DNA from: Actinomadura syzygii
Lineage (GTDB): Bacteria; Actinomycetota; Actinomycetes; Streptosporangiales; Streptosporangiaceae
Assembly (NCBI RefSeq): GCF_008085905.1
Contig: NZ_VSFF01000003.1
Coordinates: 496,001-560,000 of the forward strand
DNA: 64,000 bases
Direction: 5' to 3'
Translations under genes and position numbers: made by a program
The notes under the pieces: model-generated
The model's input: the letters and a program-made list of their open reading frames with translations, nothing else
Databases searched by the model: none
What the model was told of the DNA's origin: nothing
In this document: in pieces, positions 25,117 to 35,332 of the stretch
Layout of the letters: every line of letters begins with the position of its first letter
How positions within the stretch are numbered: the first letter of the stretch is position 1

Positions 25117-25770
25117 TCAGATCTTCCTCTCGCTGGCCTGGACGTAGACGACCCCGGACCCGCTCAGCTCCAGCTGGAACGCCTCGCCGGAGCCGCGTCC
25201 GATCAGGTCGCGCAGCCCCACCGCCGTGGTGAGCTTGTTCTGCACCTGGCCGCGGTGGGCCACGTACGCCTGCGGGTCGACGTGCACCGGGCGCTGCGGG
25301 CCGATCGGCAGCTCCAGCACGCCGCCGTGCGACAGCACCGCGCACGAGCCGTATCCGGCGAGCGTCGAGGTGAACAGGCCCTGCCCGGTGACCGCGCCGC
25401 GCACGATCCCCCGGACGCCGCCCTGCTCGCCCATGAACATCGTCCCGACCTGGAGGGACGTGTCGTGGACGAGCAGCCGGTCGGCCTCCACGTAGAGGGT
25501 GTCGGAGCCGTTCAGGTCGATGACGGTGACGTACAGCCCGTCGTGCCCGAACATCACGCTGCCCTGCCCGGTGACGTGCATCATCGCGCTGTGCTCGCCC
25601 GCGACGGCGCGTCCGAGCGCGCCGCCGACGCCCTGCCCGGCCGTCGTGGTCGGCGCGAACGACACCGGCCCGGTGTAGGCGAGCATCGCGCCGCGCTTGC
25701 TGTAGACCTCCTGCCCCGGACCGATCGGCACCTGGAGCATCTTCGAGTTGATCGCCTGATATCCGGGCAT
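25117..25770 (-). CDS. AIM24 family protein (paralogue 2)
   Basis: 217 residues with the AIM24 beta-repeat architecture: QEVYSKRGAMLAYTGPVSF, VTGQGSVMFG, LFTSTLAGYGSCAVLSHGG, VHVDPQAYVAHRGQV and QLELSGSGVVYVQASE at the C-terminus. No signal peptide, so presumably cytosolic. Its start overlaps the upstream stop by one base (TGATG at 25768-25772) and its stop lies 2 nt before the next gene. The three products are therefore probably made together and may form a hetero-oligomer (inference). Confidence 0.85.
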   Translation of the reverse strand: MPGYQAINSKMLQVPIGPGQEVYSKRGAMLAYTGPVSFAPTTTAGQGVGGALGRAVAGEHSAMMHVTGQGSVMFGHDGLYVTVIDLNGSDTLYVEADRLLVHDTSLQVGTMFMGEQGGVRGIVRGAVTGQGLFTSTLAGYGSCAVLSHGGVLELPIGPQRPVHVDPQAYVAHRGQVQNKLTTAVGLRDLIGRGSGEAFQLELSGSGVVYVQASERKI

Positions 25771-26408
25771 CAGATCTCCAGAATCCCGCCTCGCTCAGCG
25801 GGCTGGACGTACACCAGCCCGTGCCCCTGGTACCGGAACTGCACGCTCTCCCCTGATCCCTGGCCGATCACCGTCCGCCAGTTGACGTCGGTGACCACGT
25901 CCTGCTGGAGCTGCCCGTGATGGCAGACGTAGGCGTGCGGGTCGACGCACAGCGGCGTCTGCGGCGTCACCTCAAGGGCGATCGCCGGGCCGTCGGAGAG
26001 GATCGCGACCGTCCCGTGGCCCTCCACCTTGGTGGTGGCGAGGCCCTGCCCGGTGCCCATCCCCCGCAGGCCGACGAACTGGACGCCGGTCTGGAGGTTG
26101 CCGTCCAGTGCCAGCAGGCTCTCCGACTCCACGAAGAGGGTGTCGCCGGTGAGCTGGACGAGCGTGACCTCCGTCGCCTCGCTCGCCAGGTACACCGTCC
26201 CGTGGCCGGTGACCTCCATGAGGGTCATGCCCTCGCCCGCGATCCTCCGCTTGAGGGCGCCCCGCAGGCCCTCGCCGCCCGTCATGCCCTGCCGCTTGAA
26301 CGCCATCTGGCCCTCGTAGGCGACCATGGAGCCGTTCAGCGCCCGGACCGTCTCGCCCGCCAGGTCGACGGCGAGCATCTTCGAGCCGTTCAATCGAAAT
26401 CGCGCCAC
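25770..26408 (-). CDS. AIM24 family protein (paralogue 3, first of operon)
   Basis: 212 residues. Same repeated-strand pattern as its two neighbours: LNGSMVAYEGQMAF, VTGHGTVYLASE, LATTKVEGHGTVAILSDG, LCVDPHAYVCHHGQL and QFRYQGHGLVYVQPAE. The frame extends to 26477, but homologous sequence starts at ARFRLNGSKM. GTG 26408 fits, and a TATCTT -10-like box lies about 8 nt before it, with no Shine-Dalgarno, so it may be leaderless. It is divergent from a small membrane protein gene. Confidence 0.8.
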   Translation of the reverse strand: MARFRLNGSKMLAVDLAGETVRALNGSMVAYEGQMAFKRQGMTGGEGLRGALKRRIAGEGMTLMEVTGHGTVYLASEATEVTLVQLTGDTLFVESESLLALDGNLQTGVQFVGLRGMGTGQGLATTKVEGHGTVAILSDGPAIALEVTPQTPLCVDPHAYVCHHGQLQQDVVTDVNWRTVIGQGSGESVQFRYQGHGLVYVQPAERGGILEI

Positions 26409-26475
26409 GAAGCGAGAAGATACAGCCCGGCGCGTTGACGGTCCGCCGCTCCGCCGATCGGGAAGGATGAGGACC

Positions 26476-26871
26476 ATGTGGATCGCTCCCGAACGCCGCA
26501 GCCTCAGCAGGTGGGCCGTGCCGAGCGTCGTCCTCGGCGCCGGGGTCGTGGTGGGGGCCGTGCTCGCCGCCGACGGGCGGTCCGGGACGGCCCTCGTCGC
26601 CCTCGTCGCCCTGGCCGGGTACGCGGGCTACCTGGCGTACCGGCGCAACGAGCCCGCGCTGCCGCTGAGCGAGGGGTTCGGCTCGGGCACCCGGGCCCGC
26701 GCGCACCTGCGCGCGGCGGCGATGACCGGCGACGTGCTGACCGTCGCCGTGGTCGGCGGGCTGACCGTGCAGGCGCTGCGCGGCGCCGACATCACCGCGT
26801 ACGCGTGGCTGGCGGCACTCGCCGGAGCCACCTACCTGCTCTCCGCGTTCGTCGGCGGGCGGGGCCTGTGA
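26476..26871 (+). CDS. four-helix membrane protein, unknown function
   Basis: 131 residues with four hydrophobic segments (about 13-33, 38-56, 83-101 and 106-124) and a short linker of LPLSEGFGSGTRARAH. I do not recognise a family. ATG 26476 is preferred: GGAAGG lies 9 nt upstream, while the alternative ATG at 26467 directly abuts that site. Divergent from the AIM24 operon with only 67 bp between starts, so the promoters must overlap or share control. Confidence 0.6.
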   Translation: MWIAPERRSLSRWAVPSVVLGAGVVVGAVLAADGRSGTALVALVALAGYAGYLAYRRNEPALPLSEGFGSGTRARAHLRAAAMTGDVLTVAVVGGLTVQALRGADITAYAWLAALAGATYLLSAFVGGRGL

Positions 26872-26943
26872 GCAGCGCGAATTATGCGTTAACTTCTCCT
26901 GACGTATCTAGTTTCGGGGGTTGACGGGCGACATGATGCCGTT

Positions 26944-28080
26944 GTGTCCGCCGTCGAAGCGATTGACGCCCTCCTTCCGGCGCGCGCGGTGTTCCATCCG
27001 GTGGTCGATCTCGGCACCGGCACCGTCGTCGCCGTGGAGGCGCATGCCGCGCCGGTCGGCCCGACCCGCGTCCCGATGCGGGCGGATCCGGCCTCTGAGG
27101 ACGTGCGGCGCGCGGTCGAGGCCGCCCGCGCCGGCGCCGACCTCGGCAGCCCGCTGCCGATCCAGATCGGCCTCCGGGCCGAGACCCTCTGCCAGGGCGA
27201 GAACGTCCTCGCCGGCCTGCACCGCGGGCTGGCCGAGACCGGCCGCCGCCCCCAGGAGATCATCCTCTGCGTGTCCGGGGGCTTCCCGCCCGCGGTGCGC
27301 CCTCCGCTGACCGCCGCGCTCGGCGGGCTGCGCAGGGCCGGCTACCTGGTCGGCTTCGCGGGCCTCGGCGCCGCGCACGCGCCGCTCGACCTGCTCGTCG
27401 ACGGTGCCTGCTACCTGCTGAAACTCGATCCCGACCTGGCCCGCAGGGCGATGTCGGAGCCGCGCCGGGCATCGCTCGTGGACAGCCTCGTCCAGCTGGC
27501 GCACCGGCTGGAGACGCACGTCCTCGCGCCGCGGATGACGACCCGCGAGCAGGTGCTGCGGATGCGGGACGCGGGGGTGCGGCTCGTCCAGGGCCCCGCG
27601 CTCGCCCCGCCGGAGTGGCGGCCCGGGATGCCGATCCACATCCCGGTCGCGGCGCCCGGCGAGCCCGCCCGGCACGACCTCGGGCTCGGCCCGCGCGTCT
27701 CGGAGTTCACGCTGCCCGCGGTGACGATGCCGCACACGGCGACCGCCGGGGAGGTGCTCACCGCGCTGAACACCGAGACCGGCATCACCAGCATCGTGCT
27801 CGTGGACGAGCGGCAGCGGCCCCGCTGCACCGTCGACCGGACGCGGTTCCTGCTGCGGCTGTCGGGCGCGTACGGGCACGCGCTGCACGCCCGGCGCCCA
27901 GCCGCGCGGCTCTCCGACCCGCCCCGCCTGGTGCCGCGCACCGTGCCCGCCGTCGCGGCGCTGCGGGCCGCCGGGCGGGAGGACGACCGCGTCTACGACG
28001 ACCTCGTCGTGGTGGACGAGCTCGGCCGGTGCTTCGGCATCGTCCGCGTCGCCGACCTGATCCGCAGCCTGTCGGGCTGA
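26944..28080 (+). CDS. degenerate EAL-domain protein with C-terminal CBS-like pair
   Basis: 378 residues. The first 230 follow the EAL phosphodiesterase fold (FHPVVDLGTGTVVAVEAHA, IILCVSGGFPP, YLLKLDPDLARR, HVLAPRMTTREQVLRMRDAG, VRLVQGPALA). EAL itself is EAH here, the DDFGTG loop is replaced by FAGLGAAHAP, and the metal-binding Asn/Asp/Glu positions are largely gone. Cyclic-di-GMP hydrolysis is therefore unlikely, and a binding or signalling role fits better. The C-terminal 140 residues look like a CBS pair (VTMPHTATAGEVLTAL, GITSIVLVDE, DDLVVVDELGRCFGIVRVADL). The GTG 26944 start has no clear Shine-Dalgarno. Confidence 0.72.
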   Translation: MSAVEAIDALLPARAVFHPVVDLGTGTVVAVEAHAAPVGPTRVPMRADPASEDVRRAVEAARAGADLGSPLPIQIGLRAETLCQGENVLAGLHRGLAETGRRPQEIILCVSGGFPPAVRPPLTAALGGLRRAGYLVGFAGLGAAHAPLDLLVDGACYLLKLDPDLARRAMSEPRRASLVDSLVQLAHRLETHVLAPRMTTREQVLRMRDAGVRLVQGPALAPPEWRPGMPIHIPVAAPGEPARHDLGLGPRVSEFTLPAVTMPHTATAGEVLTALNTETGITSIVLVDERQRPRCTVDRTRFLLRLSGAYGHALHARRPAARLSDPPRLVPRTVPAVAALRAAGREDDRVYDDLVVVDELGRCFGIVRVADLIRSLSG

Positions 28081-28096
28081 GATCGTTCCTACGGGG

Positions 28097-28771
28097 TCAG
28101 CTCGTCCCGGGTGATCCCTTATGGGGGTCCGGCCCGGAAAGTCCGGAGGCGGCCGTCTCCTGCGCGCGGATGGCCGCCTGGACGCGGCTGGCCAGCCCCA
28201 GCTTCTGCAGGATCCGGCTGACGTGGGTCTTGGTGGTCGTCTCGGCCATGTCCAGGCGGGCGGCGATCTGCCCGTTGGACAGGCCCTCGCCGAGGCAGGC
28301 GAACACCTCCCGCTCGCGCGGGGTCAGCTCGTCCAGGGCCGGCGGCGCGGACGGCGCGGGAGCGGCGGAGAACGCCTCGATGAGCCGCCGGGTCACCCGG
28401 GGCGCGATGATCCCCTCGCCCGCGGCGACCGTCCGCACCGCCTCCACCAGCCGGTCGGCGTCGACGTCCTTGAGCAGGAACCCGGACGCGCCCGCCCGCA
28501 GCGCGCCGAACACGTACTCGTCCATGTCGAACGTCGTGAGCACCAGCACGTCGGTGAACCCGGCGATCTCGCGGGTCGCGGCGATGCCGTCGAGGCGGGG
28601 CATGCGGACGTCCATCAGCACCACGTGCGGGCGCAGTTCCCTGGCCAGTTCCACGGCCCGCCGCCCGTCGGCCGCCTCGCCGACCACCCGGACGCCCGCC
28701 GCCGCCCCGAGGATCAGCACCAGCCCCGCCCGGACCGCCGCCTGATCATCCGCCACCAGCACATCGATCAC
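28097..28771 (-). CDS. NarL/LuxR-family response regulator
   Basis: 224 residues. The receiver domain (1-120) has the acidic pair DD in VLVADDQ, phosphoacceptor Asp in VVLMDVRMPRLDG, Thr in VLTTFDMDEY and Lys in GFLLKDVDADRL. The C-terminal LuxR helix-turn-helix (about 150-205) reads LTPREREVFACLGEGLSNGQIAARL and KTHVSRIL. It pairs with the sensor kinase upstream. GTG 28771 is preferred; the 68-bp repeat lies between the two genes and forms this gene's leader. Regulated genes are unknown. Confidence 0.93.
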   Translation of the reverse strand: MIDVLVADDQAAVRAGLVLILGAAAGVRVVGEAADGRRAVELARELRPHVVLMDVRMPRLDGIAATREIAGFTDVLVLTTFDMDEYVFGALRAGASGFLLKDVDADRLVEAVRTVAAGEGIIAPRVTRRLIEAFSAAPAPSAPPALDELTPREREVFACLGEGLSNGQIAARLDMAETTTKTHVSRILQKLGLASRVQAAIRAQETAASGLSGPDPHKGSPGTS

Positions 28772-28780
28772 GACGTCCCG

Positions 28781-28848
28781 CCCTTCTGGGGGGCGATCCC
28801 CAGGCCCCCGGACGGCGGTCGCCATGATCCTCGCTCCGCTCCGGTCAT
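28781..28848. repeat. 68-bp intercistronic repeat, copy 1
   Basis: 68 bp nearly identical at both ends to 34132-34199: a CTGGGGGGCGATCCCCAG hairpin arm and GATCCTCGCT-CGCTCCGGTCAT at the other end, with a variable 10-15-bp middle. On the minus strand it begins ATGACCGG, whose TGA is the stop codon of the sensor-kinase gene. It ends CAGAAGGG just before the response-regulator start. Confidence 0.8.
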
Positions 28849-30041
28849 GACGTCCGCCCACCATTCACATGGTTCACGTTCACCTGGTCGAGGGGGAGTT
28901 CGGCGTGGACGCGCCAGCGTTCGCCGGCCGGGCCCGCGTCGAACTCGCCGTCGAGCATCACGGCGCGCTCGCGCATCCCGACCAGGCCGCTGCCGGTGCC
29001 CGGCAGCCGGGAGCCGTCCAGGCCGAGCGGGCTCAGCACGTCGATCACCACGCGCCGCCGCGCGTAGGCGACCCGCACGTCGGCGCGGCCGGGACCGGCG
29101 TGCTTCAGGGCGTTCGTCAGCGCCTCCTGGACGATCCGGTAGGCCGCCAGCTCCACCGCCGCGGGCAGCTCCGGCGGCTCCCCGCTGACCTCCAGGTTCG
29201 CCGACAGGTCGGACCGCGCGGTGTGCCGGACGAGCCGGTCGAGCTCCGCCAGCCGCGGCCGGGCGGCCGGGTCGTCGCCGTCGCCCTCCCGCAGCAGCCC
29301 GATCATCCGGCGCATCTCCGCGAGCCCCTGCACGCTGTTCTCCCGGATGACCTCCATCGCGCGGTCGACGCCGTCCCGGTCCAGGTCGCGGACCTTCAGG
29401 ACGGCCGAGGAGTGCAGCGCCACCGCGCTCAGGTGGTTGGCGATCACGTCGTGCAGCTCCCGGGCCATCCGGGCGCGCTCGGCGGTCACGGCGGCGCGCC
29501 GGTCCAGCTCGGCGAGCCGCGCGACCTGCTCGGCGCGCGCCCGCTCCGCCTCCGCCCGGAACCGGTGCTCCCGGACGGCCATCGCGGTCAGCACCGGCGC
29601 GACCCACACCAGCCCGGCGACCGCGCCGCCGACCACCCCGGGCGCGACGCCGCGCAGCCCGACCGCGGCGCCCACGGCGACCCCGAGCGCGGCGAGGACG
29701 GTCGCGCCGAGCAGCCATTCGGCCGTCCGGCGCCGCCCGTACAGGCTCGCCGCGTACAGCGCGTCGCCGTAGATCATCGCGGTGGCGATGCTCGGCCCGA
29801 ACGCCACGTCGGCGAAGTTGAACGGCGTCGCCAGCGCGAGGGCGGTGAGGGGCGCCGCGCGGCGCAGCAGCATGGCCGAGCACAGCCCGAGCAGCGGGAC
29901 GAGCCGCACCCAGAGCGAGGGGTCCCAGTCCTCCGACCAGGTGGAGTAGCCGTGCGCGGCGAGCATCGTCAGCCCGCCGGCCAGCGCCGCCACGACGATC
30001 AGCGCGTCCTGGCGGGTGGTCAGGCGTCGGATGCGGTGCAC
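28845..30041 (-). CDS. two-component sensor histidine kinase (HisKA_3 type)
   Basis: 398 residues. The N-terminal membrane part has four to five helices (about 12-30, 44-60, 66-80, 107-130 and 135-155). A coiled linker follows (EHRFRAEAERARAEQVARLAEL), then the dimerisation/phosphoacceptor helix ARELHDVIANHLS with the conserved His. The ATPase domain carries IVQEALTNALKHAG and GSGLVGMRERA. No extracellular sensor domain is evident, so it probably senses the membrane or a small ligand. Its stop codon lies inside the 68-bp repeat. GTG start at 30041, no clear Shine-Dalgarno. Confidence 0.92.
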   Translation of the reverse strand: MHRIRRLTTRQDALIVVAALAGGLTMLAAHGYSTWSEDWDPSLWVRLVPLLGLCSAMLLRRAAPLTALALATPFNFADVAFGPSIATAMIYGDALYAASLYGRRRTAEWLLGATVLAALGVAVGAAVGLRGVAPGVVGGAVAGLVWVAPVLTAMAVREHRFRAEAERARAEQVARLAELDRRAAVTAERARMARELHDVIANHLSAVALHSSAVLKVRDLDRDGVDRAMEVIRENSVQGLAEMRRMIGLLREGDGDDPAARPRLAELDRLVRHTARSDLSANLEVSGEPPELPAAVELAAYRIVQEALTNALKHAGPGRADVRVAYARRRVVIDVLSPLGLDGSRLPGTGSGLVGMRERAVMLDGEFDAGPAGERWRVHAELPLDQVNVNHVNGGRTS

Positions 30042-30190
30042 CGTCCCATCTCAGCATCTCCGGCGCCGTGGCTCGTCCGTCCGGGTGAGGATGCCCCGTA
30101 CATCCTTCGGACGACCCTCGGAACCCGCACAGCGGACGACGATTCCCGCCCTCCTACCCCGGACCATGGAACCGACGGAAAGGGGTCCAC

Positions 30191-30760
30191 GTGCTCATCG
30201 CGGTCATCGCCGGTTGCGAGATCGGCTTCTGGGTCGTCCTCGCGGCCGGGCTCGCCGCCCGCTATCCGCTGCGGCTGCGGCGGACCGGCGCGGCGCTGCT
30301 GCTCTGCGTGCCGCTGGTCGACCTGGTGCTGCTGGTCGCGACGGCGGCAGACCTGCGCGGCGGGGCGACCGCCGGGTTCGCGCACGGCCTCGCCGCCGCC
30401 TACCTCGGCTACTCGGTCGCGTTCGGGCACGGCATGGTCCGCTGGGCGGACGAGCGGTTCGCGCACCGCTTCGCGGGCGGCCCGCCCCCGCGCGGCAAGC
30501 CCGGGTACGGCGCCGCCCGGACCCGCTACGAGTGGCGCGAGTTCGGCAAGGCCGTGCTCGCCACCGCGATCGGCTGCGCCCTGCTCCTGGCCATGATCGC
30601 CTGGGTCGGCGACGCCGACCGCACCGAGGCCCTCCTCGGCTGGACGGCCCGCCTCGGCCTCGTCCTGGCGATCTGGTCCCTGTGGCCCATCACCCACACC
30701 CTCTGGCCCGCGAAACCCAAGAACGCCCGGAAGCCCGCCGACCCCGCGCGCCAGGACTGA
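30191..30760 (+). CDS. membrane protein of unknown function
   Basis: 189 residues with about five hydrophobic helices (3-22, 32-51, 58-80, 115-137 and 145-163) and a hydrophilic loop RFAGGPPPRGKPGYGAARTRYEW between helices 3 and 4. A Pro/Lys-rich tail follows. No family recognised; the overall look is of small actinobacterial integral membrane proteins. GTG start with AAAGGGG about 7 nt upstream. It is divergent from the sensor kinase, which suggests possible control by that two-component system (inference). Confidence 0.65.
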   Translation: MLIAVIAGCEIGFWVVLAAGLAARYPLRLRRTGAALLLCVPLVDLVLLVATAADLRGGATAGFAHGLAAAYLGYSVAFGHGMVRWADERFAHRFAGGPPPRGKPGYGAARTRYEWREFGKAVLATAIGCALLLAMIAWVGDADRTEALLGWTARLGLVLAIWSLWPITHTLWPAKPKNARKPADPARQD

Positions 30761-30784
30761 CGACCGGCACCGCGAAGACACGTG

Positions 30785-30816
30785 AGGCCGCGACCCCGGC
30801 GAGCGGGGCGCGGCCT
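30785..30816. terminator. bidirectional terminator hairpin
   Basis: AGGCCGCG-A-CCCC (30785-30797) pairs with GGGG-CGCGGCCT (30805-30816), a 12-bp stem with one bulged A and a 7-nt loop. It separates the membrane-protein gene from the end of the suf operon. Confidence 0.6.
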
Positions 30817-30831
30817 TACGGGTTGGGCGGG

Positions 30832-31158
30832 TCAGACGTTGAAGCCGAGGGCGCGGAGCTGGTCGCGGCCCTCGTCGGTGATCTTGTCGGGGCCCCATGG
30901 CGGCAGCCAGACCCAGTTGATCTTGACGTCCTTGACCAGGCCCTCCAGGGCGCTGTGCGCCTGGTCCTCGATCACGTCGGTGAGCGGGCAGGCGGCGCTG
31001 GTGAGCGTCATGTCCAGGACGGCGACCTCATCGGCGATGTTCACGCCGTACACCAGGCCGAGGTCGACGACGTTGATGCCGAGCTCGGGGTCGACGACGT
31101 CCTTGAGGGCTTCGAGGATCTCCTCGTCGGGGACGGCCGTGCCGGTCGGTTCGGTCAT
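30832..31158 (-). CDS. sufT: SufT-type metal-sulfur cluster assembly factor (MIP18/DUF59)
   Basis: 108 residues, one DUF59 domain: EEILEALKDVVDPELGINVVDLGLVYG, DMTLTSAACPLTDVIEDQA and the C-terminal VKINWVWLPPWGPDKIT. The single conserved Cys in SAACPL (about residue 55) is the reactive residue of the family, which helps mature Fe-S proteins under high demand. It is the last gene of the suf operon, 6 bp after sufU, and ends at a terminator. Confidence 0.9.
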   Translation of the reverse strand: MTEPTGTAVPDEEILEALKDVVDPELGINVVDLGLVYGVNIADEVAVLDMTLTSAACPLTDVIEDQAHSALEGLVKDVKINWVWLPPWGPDKITDEGRDQLRALGFNV

Positions 31159-31164
31159 GGTGCC

Positions 31165-31623
31165 CTACCTTGTCTCTCCGAGTGCGCGGGCGGTCGCGTC
31201 CTTCCACGCCATCCAGGCGAGCAGGGCGCATTTGATCCGGGCGGGGTACTTGGAGACCCCGGCGAAGGCGATGGCGTCCTCAAGGAGGTCCTCGTCGGGG
31301 TGCACGTCCTGGCCGCGCGACTGCATCAGGGTCAGGAACTCGTCGCCGACCGCCATCGCCTCCTTGACGGACTTCCCGATGATCAGGTCGGACATCACCG
31401 AGGCGCTGGCCTGGCTGATGGAGCAGCCCATCGCGTCGTAGGACACGTCGGCGACCGTGGCGGCCTGGCCCTCGCCGTCCAGGTGGACGCGCAGCGTCAC
31501 CTCGTCGCCGCACGTCGGGTTGACGTGGTGCGCCTCGCCCTCGAACGGCTCCCGCAACCCCTTGTGGTGGGGGTTGCGGTAATGGTCCAGGATGACCTCC
31601 TGGTACATCGCCTCCAGTTGCAT
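31165..31623 (-). CDS. sufU: SufU Fe-S assembly sulfurtransfer protein
   Basis: 152 residues of the NifU-like SufU family, which takes persulfide sulfur from SufS and carries zinc. The metal ligands are visible as Cys in NPTCGDEV, Cys in AMGCSISQAS and Cys in RIKCALLAW, with the nearby Asp. MYQEVILDHYRNPHHKG is the typical N-terminus. ATG 31623 is preceded by GGAAAGGAC. It lies 73 bp after sufS and 6 bp before sufT in the suf operon. Confidence 0.94.
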   Translation of the reverse strand: MQLEAMYQEVILDHYRNPHHKGLREPFEGEAHHVNPTCGDEVTLRVHLDGEGQAATVADVSYDAMGCSISQASASVMSDLIIGKSVKEAMAVGDEFLTLMQSRGQDVHPDEDLLEDAIAFAGVSKYPARIKCALLAWMAWKDATARALGETR

Positions 31624-31695
31624 GTCGTCCTTTCCAAGCCTTTCTCACTGCAACAGGGCGGGCGGTGGGCGTGTTCCGGGCGGGTCGGACCCGGG

Positions 31696-33776
<2,081 letters not shown>

Positions 33777-33804
33777 AGTGCGTCGTTGTCCTTATCGTGG
33801 GGCC

Positions 33805-34122
33805 CTAGTCGTCGGCGGCGAGCGAGACGTAGACGTCGCCGTCCTCGACCTTGACCTTGTAGGTGGCGACCGGCTGCGTGGCCGGCGGGTTGGTGGGCTT
33901 GCCGCTGCGCAGGTCGAAGCAGGACCCGTGCAGCCAGCACTCGATCGTGCCGTCGTACACCTCGCCCTCCGAGAGCGAGACCTCGGCGTGCGAGCAGATG
34001 TCGTTGACGGCGAACACGTCCTCGCCGCTCCGCGCGATCGCGATGGGCGTGTCGTCGACCTCGACGGCGATCGCCCCGTCCGCCGGGACGTCGCCGAGCG
34101 CGCACACCTTCACGAACGTCAC
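33805..34122 (-). CDS. Rieske-type [2Fe-2S] ferredoxin of the suf operon
   Basis: 105 residues, a stand-alone Rieske domain. CSHAEVSLSEG and CWLHGSCFDLRSG give the Cys-x-His and Cys-x2-His pairs that bind the [2Fe-2S] cluster (about residues 42-63). Homologues sit between sufD and sufC in many actinobacteria; a role in electron delivery for cluster assembly is inferred. GTG 34122 has an AGG about 6 nt upstream. The leader between sufD and this gene is the second copy of the 68-bp repeat. Confidence 0.9.
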   Translation of the reverse strand: MTFVKVCALGDVPADGAIAVEVDDTPIAIARSGEDVFAVNDICSHAEVSLSEGEVYDGTIECWLHGSCFDLRSGKPTNPPATQPVATYKVKVEDGDVYVSLAADD

Positions 34123-34131
34123 TTCGACCTG

Positions 34132-34199
34132 CCCTTCTGGGGGGCGACCCCCAGACCCCCGAGGCCGGCGCCCGATGATCCTCGCTTCGCTCCGGTCAT
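34132..34199. repeat. 68-bp intercistronic repeat, copy 2
   Basis: Same length as 28781-28848. CTGGGGG-GCGA-CCCCCAG here forms a perfect 7-bp stem with a GNRA-like tetraloop, and GATGATCCTCGCTTCGCTCC ends the element. On the minus strand its first bases ATGACCGG supply the TGA stop of sufD. Its last bases CAGAAGGG sit ten bases before the ferredoxin GTG. Confidence 0.8.
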
Positions 34200-35332
34200 C
34201 GGGACGCCCCCTGGTCCAGCTCCGCCTCGATCGCCTCGCGGACCTTCTCGCGGACGTCGGGGACCTCGATCCGCTCGACGAGCTGGCCGAGGAACCCGCG
34301 GACGACCATGCGGCGCGCGTCGTCGAAGGTGATGCCGCGCGCCTGGAGGTAGAACAGGTGCTCGTCGTCGAGCCGTCCGGACGCCGAGGCGTGCCCCGCG
34401 CCCGCGACCTCGCCGGTGAGGATCTCCAGGTTCGGGACGGAGTCGACCCGCGTCCCGTCGGTGAGGACGAGGTTGCGGTTCAGCTCGTAGGTGTCGGTGC
34501 CCTCGGCCTCGGCGCGGATGATGACGTCGCCGATCCACACGGCGTGCGCGTCCTGGTCTTGGAGCGCGCCGCGGTAGTCGACGCGGCTGCGGCAGTTCGG
34601 GACGGCGTGGTCGACGAGCAGCCGGTGCTCCAGGTGCTGGCCGCCGTCCACGAAGTACACCCCGTACAGCTCGGCGTCGCCGCCGGGTCCGTCGTAGGAC
34701 ACCGACGGCGAGATCCGCACGACGTCGCCGCCGAGCGACACGTTGTGCGAGACGAACCGGGCGTCGCGGCCGAGGCGGGCGTGCTGGTGGGAGACGTGCA
34801 CGCTGCCGTCGGCCCAGTCCTGGAGGCTGATCACCGACAGCCGGGCGCCGTCGCCGACGACGAACTCGACGTTGTCGGCGTAGGTCGCGACGCCGCGGTG
34901 CGCGAGCACGACGGTCGCCTCCGCGAACGGCTCGACGATCACCGTCGTGTGCCGGTAGGCGGCGGCCGAGGCGTCCTCGCCGTGCAGCCGCAGCACGGTC
35001 GGCGCGGACGCGACGGTCTCCTTCGGGACGGTCACGACCACGGCCTCGGTGAACGAGTTCCACGCCTGCGCGCTGACCCGGTCGACGGGGACGTACGCCT
35101 TGCCGAGGCGGGCGTCGTCGCGGCCGACGGTCTCGACCGTGACCTCCGGCGCCGCCTCCGCCTCGACCAGGACCTTGCCGCCCTCCTCGGCGGTGCCGTT
35201 GTGCAGGCCGCGCAGGCGGCGCAGCGGGGTGAACCGCCACTCCTCCTCGCGGCCCGTCGGCACGTCGAAGTCGGCGACCTCGTACGACGCCTTGTCGTGC
35301 AGCGTCGACAGAGGCTTCTGCTCCAGCCCCAT
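34196..35332 (-). CDS. sufD: Fe-S assembly scaffold protein SufD
   Basis: 378 residues of the SufBD beta-helix family: REEEWRFTPLRRL, VISLQDWADGSVHVSHQHA, SYDGPGGDAELYGVYF and HRLLVDHAVPNCRSRVDYRG. The C-terminus is HASASGRLDDEHLFYLQARG and RGFLGQLVERI. SufD pairs with SufB and SufC to load iron onto the nascent cluster. ATG 35332 overlaps the sufB stop by one base (TGATG). The frame remains open upstream through sufB, but that is not coding. Its stop is formed by the 68-bp repeat. Confidence 0.95.
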   Translation of the reverse strand: MGLEQKPLSTLHDKASYEVADFDVPTGREEEWRFTPLRRLRGLHNGTAEEGGKVLVEAEAAPEVTVETVGRDDARLGKAYVPVDRVSAQAWNSFTEAVVVTVPKETVASAPTVLRLHGEDASAAAYRHTTVIVEPFAEATVVLAHRGVATYADNVEFVVGDGARLSVISLQDWADGSVHVSHQHARLGRDARFVSHNVSLGGDVVRISPSVSYDGPGGDAELYGVYFVDGGQHLEHRLLVDHAVPNCRSRVDYRGALQDQDAHAVWIGDVIIRAEAEGTDTYELNRNLVLTDGTRVDSVPNLEILTGEVAGAGHASASGRLDDEHLFYLQARGITFDDARRMVVRGFLGQLVERIEVPDVREKVREAIEAELDQGASR

